From: a virus
Length of the DNA stretch: 64,000 nt
Direction: 5' to 3' (one strand)
Virus record (IMG/VR): IMGVR_UViG_3300020395_000002
Location: 1-64,000 of that record
A program made the position numbers and the translations under genes. The notes under the pieces are model-generated. The model saw only the letters and a list, made by a program, of their open reading frames with translations, made no database searches and was not told the origin of the DNA. Shown here piece by piece: positions 58,710 through 64,000 of this stretch (its first letter is position 1; the number at the start of each line of letters is the position of its first letter).

Positions 58710-59627
58710 ATGGCACTCACAATTGATGTTGGTAAGATAAAAATCAAGTGGTTAGGCACGTACAATAGTGGTACTGCTTATGAACCTGATGATGCAGTTA
58801 GTTTCTATGATGGAGCAACCACGTCTGCATATATCTGTGTAGCTAACAGTACAGGGAACGACCCTGCAAACAATAACACACCACACGCAAGTTGGAATTA
58901 CTTGGCACGTGGTACAGAGTCAGCTTCAGGTGGTAGTGCTGACGGACAAGTCCAGTATAAAACTGGCACAGGTTTTGGTGGAGAGACAGGGTTCTCATAT
59001 GATGCTGCAACAGACACACTGACAGCACCTAATGCCACGATCACGGGTAATCTTACTGTACAAGGCACTCAGACCACAGTAAATACAACGAATACTACCA
59101 TCTCAGATAATACTATTGTTCTCAACTCTGGTGAAACTGGTGCTGGTATTCAACACGCAGATGGTGACTCTGGTATTGAAATTGAAAGAGGTACTGAACT
59201 CAACGCTAAGTTCTCATTTAAAGAGACAGAAGATTACTTTACTGCTGAAATAGGATCCAACCCTGCTAGACTACACGTACCTTCATACTCAGAGAAGGTT
59301 CAGAGTGAAAGTATATCATCTGGTAGTGTACCAATCGACCTTACACAGGCCGCTATTTTTATGGTCACACTCACCGAGAACATTACTGGGTTTGCTGTAA
59401 CTGGTGAGCAAGCAGCAGCATCAACTAGTTTTGTACTTGTTCTGACACAGGATGGTGTAGGTGGTAGGACTGTTGATCTAACTAACTTTGTAGGTCGTAC
59501 AGTTAAATGGGCTGGTGGTGTTGTACCAACAGTATCTACTAACCCTAACGCTATCGATATTTTCCTATTCACTACCTTTACAGGTGGTACAATTTACCAC
59601 GGATTTACATCTGGTCAAGAGTTCTAA
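58710..59627 (+). CDS. Tail-fibre-like protein with CBM-type N terminus (305 aa)
   Basis: Starts MALTIDVGKIKIKWLGTYNS followed by TAYEPDDAVSFYDGATTSAY, the same Trp/Tyr-rich module as the gene at 55726. The shaft-like block GNLTVQGTQTTVNTTNTTIS is common in phage fibres. The C-terminal part (TVKWAGGVVPTVSTNPNAID) parallels the other copy. Shorter than its paralogue by ~110 residues in the middle, so middle parts were lost or gained. One-domain swap is plausible. Confidence 0.75.
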   Translation: MALTIDVGKIKIKWLGTYNSGTAYEPDDAVSFYDGATTSAYICVANSTGNDPANNNTPHASWNYLARGTESASGGSADGQVQYKTGTGFGGETGFSYDAATDTLTAPNATITGNLTVQGTQTTVNTTNTTISDNTIVLNSGETGAGIQHADGDSGIEIERGTELNAKFSFKETEDYFTAEIGSNPARLHVPSYSEKVQSESISSGSVPIDLTQAAIFMVTLTENITGFAVTGEQAAASTSFVLVLTQDGVGGRTVDLTNFVGRTVKWAGGVVPTVSTNPNAIDIFLFTTFTGGTIYHGFTSGQEF

Positions 59628-59630
59628 ACA

Positions 59631-62600
59631 ATGGCATTATTCTCTGGAAAGATGATGGCCTCTGGTGCAGGAGGCAATTTCTATACATTACTAGAAGCTA
59701 AGCGTGCTACATTAAATGACGCTAGTTACCGTAAACCTACTGGAATGTTCGATGTAGCTACATCGAGTTCTGGTGAGGTTTATACTCTTAATGGAGAAAG
59801 AAACCCTTTAACTGGTTTATACAATGCAGTTATTGCTAAGATAGGATCCATTGGTGGTGTGTCGTGGCAATATACTATATCGTCAGCAAAGAACTGCTAC
59901 CCTTGTGCACTCGGATGTAATACAGCAGATAATAGTGTATACATTGTAGTAATGGAGACCACTGATCTTAGTGGTGCAAACAATTATAACGGTAAGAGAT
60001 CAGACGATTCAACTGCTGCTTGGCAAGATGGTACTAACGATGCGAGGTACCATTTCGTTAAGTTTAGTGCGTCAGGTACTAGAGTATGGGAGAATGAATA
60101 TGTTAGTTCAAATGCTACCAGTTATCCATCTGCAATAAGCAAAGTAGAAGGAGGAAATACTGCACACACATATAGTAATGTATTCTTTAATAGAAGTCTA
60201 TCACAAGCAGATGCAGCATTAATGGGTGCACCTGACCTTCAGTTGTTTAGAAATGTAGGTCATCCAGGTAGAAACCCAACAGATAATACTCCTTGGAATC
60301 ACATAATTTCTACAAGACCTAACAATGAAACATTTGCTACTCTTGGTGTAGATTGTCAGGATATAAGATCACACGACGTATATTCATTAGATGGTCCTCA
60401 CTTCGGTGGTAGACCACAGTCAACATCCAACATTGTAATGGATGTACCTAACTTGTGCTTCTACATACTGGTTGCTGCTAATGCTACTGGTACTGACTTC
60501 TCATTGTCTAAGAGCACAATGCATATCCTTAAGGTACCTTTTACTGGTGTCTCTATCAATGCTAGAGAGATAGTATATCCTGGTAGCTGGGATCAGAATG
60601 CTAAGATCACACTGGATAGTAGTGGACACCTATGTATACCTTGGACTAGTACAACTAAAGAGCGTAGATATCATAATTCAGCTGGTAGTGTAGGTGGTGC
60701 TGCTGGTAACCAGTGGTACTATATGTTCTGTGATACAGGAAATACTGCTAACCGTGACACTGAGAACTTAGGTGCTTACTTAAGGTATGATTTCAGTCAG
60801 TCAAATGACTTTGAACTAGTACGTTATGGTCAGTCAACTGAAGTTGTGGTACCTAAAGTATGTAAGGTAGAGAAAGAATGGGGTGCTGGTACAACCTATG
60901 AGTATGTTACCACTGCTGGACTATCACCTGCGTCAACATCTCAGATGGGTGGCACAGGTATGGGTAGAAGTAATAACTCAGAGTATGGAAAGTTTGGTAG
61001 ATACCATAACTTTGTAGGACTCCAGAAAGTAACCAAGGCAACAGGTGCATTTGAATGGGTTCGTAACTTCTTTGCTATCCCTAATGACCTTGTTAAGATG
61101 GGAGGTGGAGAAGGTTCAGACACTAGTAGTCATAGAAGGAGTGTAGGACTACCACAGATATCAGTTTCTGATAGTAAGGTATTTGCCAATGGAATATATT
61201 ATGTTGGCAATGTAGTGTATCAAACTCAAAAGATACCAACGAGTGCACCATATAGAAATCAGAATAGTTATATTGGATGGATAGCTAAGGTTAATTTTGA
61301 TGGATCCATAGACTATATCAGAGAGGTTAGAAGTTTAGTAGATAATATTCTAGAGTATACTAATAATAATGCAGGAGAGTTCCCTCCATATTATTATAAC
61401 TCAGAGCAGAATGGTGGTGTATTGTTAGATAGCATCAACTTCGATGCATTCAACAATATGATAGTCACTGCACGTCACGTTAGTGATAGTAATGTTGGAT
61501 CATCTGGTCATTTTGTTGATAATATGGTATTGAAACTACCTCACAATGGTGACTTGATTGGACCAATTGAGGTAAGAGATCTATTCCCACCAGTAGGAAC
61601 TACTGATCTTAGACTCAGGAGATTTACATACACTCCATCATCATTGATTAGATGTTGGGAAGAAATGTTATATGATAACAATGTAACTGCTAGTCAGTAC
61701 ACTGAGCCATATGGACTATTGAGACTATGTACTGGTTGGAACAACTATACAGGTCAGGAAGTAAATCCATCACAGATAGGTCCACAACAAAAGGATGCAA
61801 CATATCAAGCAACAACTGGTATTAGTCCTCTTAGACTAGCCACGTTAGATAATGGTACATATACTGGTAGATTCTTATGGCAGACACCAACACAGAATCT
61901 ACAGTTAGATACTACTAGCACTAGAGCGTGGGATAGAGCAGAGCGTCGTAGTTCTCAAGGTATATTCTTACAGACACTAGAAGAAACAACTGGTGTTAAT
62001 AAAGTAATTGAACCTAAGGCATCTTGCCCTGCTTGGGTGTTTGTTGATCAGACAGTTAATACTGACAACGCACAAACAGACTTTGATGCTGCTAGCTACA
62101 CTAAACTGATAGGTACTGGAGACCTAGAACCCTCAAGAATTAAGAAACAAGAGCATCCTAATGGTATTACTACTATATCACAGTATTGGGATGGAACAGG
62201 ATTACGCAAACAGATTCTCAGCCGTCACGGTCCAACTGGTGGTGTTGAGACTAGAATATATGATACAGGGTATAACACATATCCTAAAGATGTGGTAACA
62301 GATGAGGTAGGTAACATATACACAGTTGGTTGGACTGCTGATACAACTGGTAGTAACAACTATGGTGTAGGTTATATCGTTTGTTATGATAAGAATCTAT
62401 CATTCCAATGGGATTACAGATTTACTATCAATGATACAACATCACTAGTTGATGCAGTTGCTAACTCTCAGTTACACTGTGCAGCAGTCACAATGACTAG
62501 TGCCAACACTGCTAAACTATATGTTGGTGGACATTATACCTCAGTATCATCCACAGTACCAACACAACACGCAATAGTAACTGCTATTGCTTTGGACGTA

Positions 62601-63854
62601 GCTGGTAGTGGTGCATCTACATTAAACAACACATCATTTACTGGTGCTACTGTTGAGGTTGGTGGAGGTACATCAAACAACGCAATTGATGGTGTATTTG
62701 GTTTAGATGTTAAACAAACAGACTCAGATGATGGAAATAAATGTTACGTAGGATATGCAGGAGCACTCTATGACACGACAGGAGCTACTACTCGTGGAAT
62801 GTATGGTATTATTGAATATAATGGTACTGTTCCTAATGTCACATACCAATCATCTAACTCTTCAGGATATATCATCGGTGATGATCTTAAATTAAGTTCG
62901 TTTAGTTTCAGAAAGGCAGTTGATGCATATCAGGATACAAATAAGTATTCTAGTCAATGGGGTCATACATTTGCAGTTGGTGGAGAAGAAACACAGTCAA
63001 GTAAAACTAATGCTGTAGTTCTTATTGCTTCACAGGAACAGAATAGAGGTTCATACACAGTAACAGCACATAATAGTGCTAACTATTGGAATCATCCATT
63101 CTCACAGACATCATTTGTTATCAACAACTCTCAAGGTGCTGATATAGTTAAAGATCTACGATGGGGATTCATTGAAGTTCCTGGTACAGATGCTGCATAC
63201 TCTGATCTTGGTGGTAGTGTATACAACTATGGTGAACAGAGGTTCTTCCAACAAGGATGTTGGGAGGATAGACTATTTGTTCTCACCTCTATAACTAATC
63301 AGTTCTCACAACTTGATAGTTATATTGTTGAGGTCACATCAGGTCTATTAGGACACGATATTGGTAGTGGTGGTACACCATATAATAAAACACCTGACAA
63401 AGCTAATGTTACACGTATTGGTAAGATAAGCACATCAGGTATCACTGAACCTGCTGGTCTTGTTATCAATGGTCCTGAACACGGTACTATAATGACATCA
63501 TCTACTGCTGCTAACAGTGGTACTCCTAATGATCGTCAGTGCTTGACAACGAAGATCCCACTGGATATGAGTAAGCAAGATGCTAGCTACAGAGAAGTAG
63601 GATCGCAGTATGTTTACTGGTCTAAACCAGATACATCGATGGCAATCATAGCTCGTGGTACATTTAATGTAGAGTTTACTACTATTGACTCTAATACATC
63701 ATCATACCGTGATGGTACAAGATTCTGGTTTGCAGTAGACAGTGCTGTAACTGATCTAGGTGCTTGGACTGGATCTACTAATATGAATGATATTAGTGTT
63801 GCTGGTACATTCTCTATCGTAACTAAAGACCTACAACAGTTCAAACAGTCTTAA
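59631..63854 (+). CDS. Beta-propeller-like virion protein (1,407 aa)
   Basis: Many strand repeats of a propeller type, each with a G-x-(V/I)Y-(V/T) or W-x-A-K-(V/I)-x-G plan: GEVYTLNGERNPLTG, NSVYIVVMETTD, KVFANGIYYVGN, GWIAKVNFDGSIDY, GNIYTVGWTADTT and YIVCYDKNLSFQWDY. The pattern resembles SBBP-type beta-propeller repeats. The segment between ~560 and 830 lacks it. Probably a large fibre or tip protein. Begins 3 nt after the previous stop, so likely co-transcribed from 58673. No similar protein named. Confidence 0.65.
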   Translation: MALFSGKMMASGAGGNFYTLLEAKRATLNDASYRKPTGMFDVATSSSGEVYTLNGERNPLTGLYNAVIAKIGSIGGVSWQYTISSAKNCYPCALGCNTADNSVYIVVMETTDLSGANNYNGKRSDDSTAAWQDGTNDARYHFVKFSASGTRVWENEYVSSNATSYPSAISKVEGGNTAHTYSNVFFNRSLSQADAALMGAPDLQLFRNVGHPGRNPTDNTPWNHIISTRPNNETFATLGVDCQDIRSHDVYSLDGPHFGGRPQSTSNIVMDVPNLCFYILVAANATGTDFSLSKSTMHILKVPFTGVSINAREIVYPGSWDQNAKITLDSSGHLCIPWTSTTKERRYHNSAGSVGGAAGNQWYYMFCDTGNTANRDTENLGAYLRYDFSQSNDFELVRYGQSTEVVVPKVCKVEKEWGAGTTYEYVTTAGLSPASTSQMGGTGMGRSNNSEYGKFGRYHNFVGLQKVTKATGAFEWVRNFFAIPNDLVKMGGGEGSDTSSHRRSVGLPQISVSDSKVFANGIYYVGNVVYQTQKIPTSAPYRNQNSYIGWIAKVNFDGSIDYIREVRSLVDNILEYTNNNAGEFPPYYYNSEQNGGVLLDSINFDAFNNMIVTARHVSDSNVGSSGHFVDNMVLKLPHNGDLIGPIEVRDLFPPVGTTDLRLRRFTYTPSSLIRCWEEMLYDNNVTASQYTEPYGLLRLCTGWNNYTGQEVNPSQIGPQQKDATYQATTGISPLRLATLDNGTYTGRFLWQTPTQNLQLDTTSTRAWDRAERRSSQGIFLQTLEETTGVNKVIEPKASCPAWVFVDQTVNTDNAQTDFDAASYTKLIGTGDLEPSRIKKQEHPNGITTISQYWDGTGLRKQILSRHGPTGGVETRIYDTGYNTYPKDVVTDEVGNIYTVGWTADTTGSNNYGVGYIVCYDKNLSFQWDYRFTINDTTSLVDAVANSQLHCAAVTMTSANTAKLYVGGHYTSVSSTVPTQHAIVTAIALDVAGSGASTLNNTSFTGATVEVGGGTSNNAIDGVFGLDVKQTDSDDGNKCYVGYAGALYDTTGATTRGMYGIIEYNGTVPNVTYQSSNSSGYIIGDDLKLSSFSFRKAVDAYQDTNKYSSQWGHTFAVGGEETQSSKTNAVVLIASQEQNRGSYTVTAHNSANYWNHPFSQTSFVINNSQGADIVKDLRWGFIEVPGTDAAYSDLGGSVYNYGEQRFFQQGCWEDRLFVLTSITNQFSQLDSYIVEVTSGLLGHDIGSGGTPYNKTPDKANVTRIGKISTSGITEPAGLVINGPEHGTIMTSSTAANSGTPNDRQCLTTKIPLDMSKQDASYREVGSQYVYWSKPDTSMAIIARGTFNVEFTTIDSNTSSYRDGTRFWFAVDSAVTDLGAWTGSTNMNDISVAGTFSIVTKDLQQFKQS

Positions 63855-63866
63855 GATAATATAAAA

Positions 63867-63888
63867 TTGAGGTTAGACCTCATAAATA
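63867..63888 (+). promoter_or_regulatory. Late promoter ATAAATA behind a small hairpin
   Basis: TGAGGT-TAG-ACCTCA (63868-63882) overlaps ATAAATA (63882-63888), 33 nt before the ATG at 63922. Matches the late-promoter spacing used for the 2,169-aa fibre gene. Confidence 0.65.
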
Positions 63889-63921
63889 TGTGTTAAGATC
63901 AACACAACTACGCAGGAACCA

Positions 63922-64000
63922 ATGGGAGCACATTCAAATCCATCATTACACACTCAGAATAGTACTGTTGACCTAACAGACCACCGTGATTTGGTGCTCA
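63922..64000 (+). CDS. Start of a further gene, cut by the window edge
   Basis: MGAHSNPSLHTQNSTVDLTD then HRDLVL, open to base 64000. The preceding late promoter and hairpin support a real start. Function not assignable from 26 residues. Confidence 0.5.
   Translation, partial: MGAHSNPSLHTQNSTVDLTDHRDLVL

Overview
This window is an A+T-rich stretch of a T4-like cyanophage (a myovirus of marine Synechococcus or Prochlorococcus). Two sets of genes show this. One set matches T4 core genes: gp33, gp32, gp53, gp48, gp4, gp26, gp51, gp27 and gp5. The other is the auxiliary metabolic set typical of cyanomyoviruses: psbA, purN, glutaredoxin, thyX, phoH, CP12 and many 2OG-Fe(II) oxygenases. There are no tRNA genes, integrase, insertion sequence, CRISPR array or origin that I can support. 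No gap between genes exceeds about 140 bases.

Positions 1-13,300 (plus strand) hold metabolism, nucleotide supply and replication/transcription. The order is: the 3' two thirds of psbA and a terminator; a conserved phage protein; purN; small genes including a glutaredoxin; a structured non-coding stretch with two small genes (3,640-4,110); a cassette of three tandem 2OG oxygenase paralogues; thyX; a prolyl-hydroxylase-like oxygenase; phoH; a PD-(D/E)XK nuclease; gp33; a DUF1825 protein; a zinc-finger-like small protein; a possible ParB-fold protein; and gp32. Most are packed with 1-26 nt overlaps.

Positions 13,320-17,320 (minus strand) encode gp4, an unknown protein, gp48 and gp53. They converge on a strong terminator after gp32. 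A 30-bp gap at 17,324-17,353 separates them from the next plus-strand genes and carries late-promoter-like motifs facing both ways. Positions 17,354-28,490 (plus) build the baseplate hub: a tail-tube-fold protein, an unknown, gp26, gp51-like, a 923-aa hub protein with an M23 peptidase domain, gp27, CP12, and gp5 split into an OB-fold protein and a separate beta-helix spike.

Positions 28,500-64,000 are a long accessory tail-fibre region. It contains a 2,169-aa fibre-like protein, three tandem tail-collar proteins, a tail-fibre-assembly-type protein between two different 2OG oxygenases, and a 3,263-aa protein that combines a complete subtilisin-type protease with several cupredoxin-like and YHYH-like domains. 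FN3-like, glycine-rich adhesin-like and beta-propeller-like proteins follow, then a gene running off the window end. Late-promoter-like motifs (ATAAATA or CTAAATA) lie about 17-56 nt before many of the starts. A 45-nt element of unknown role recurs in front of three genes. The most unusual content is this fibre region and its interspersed hydroxylase genes.
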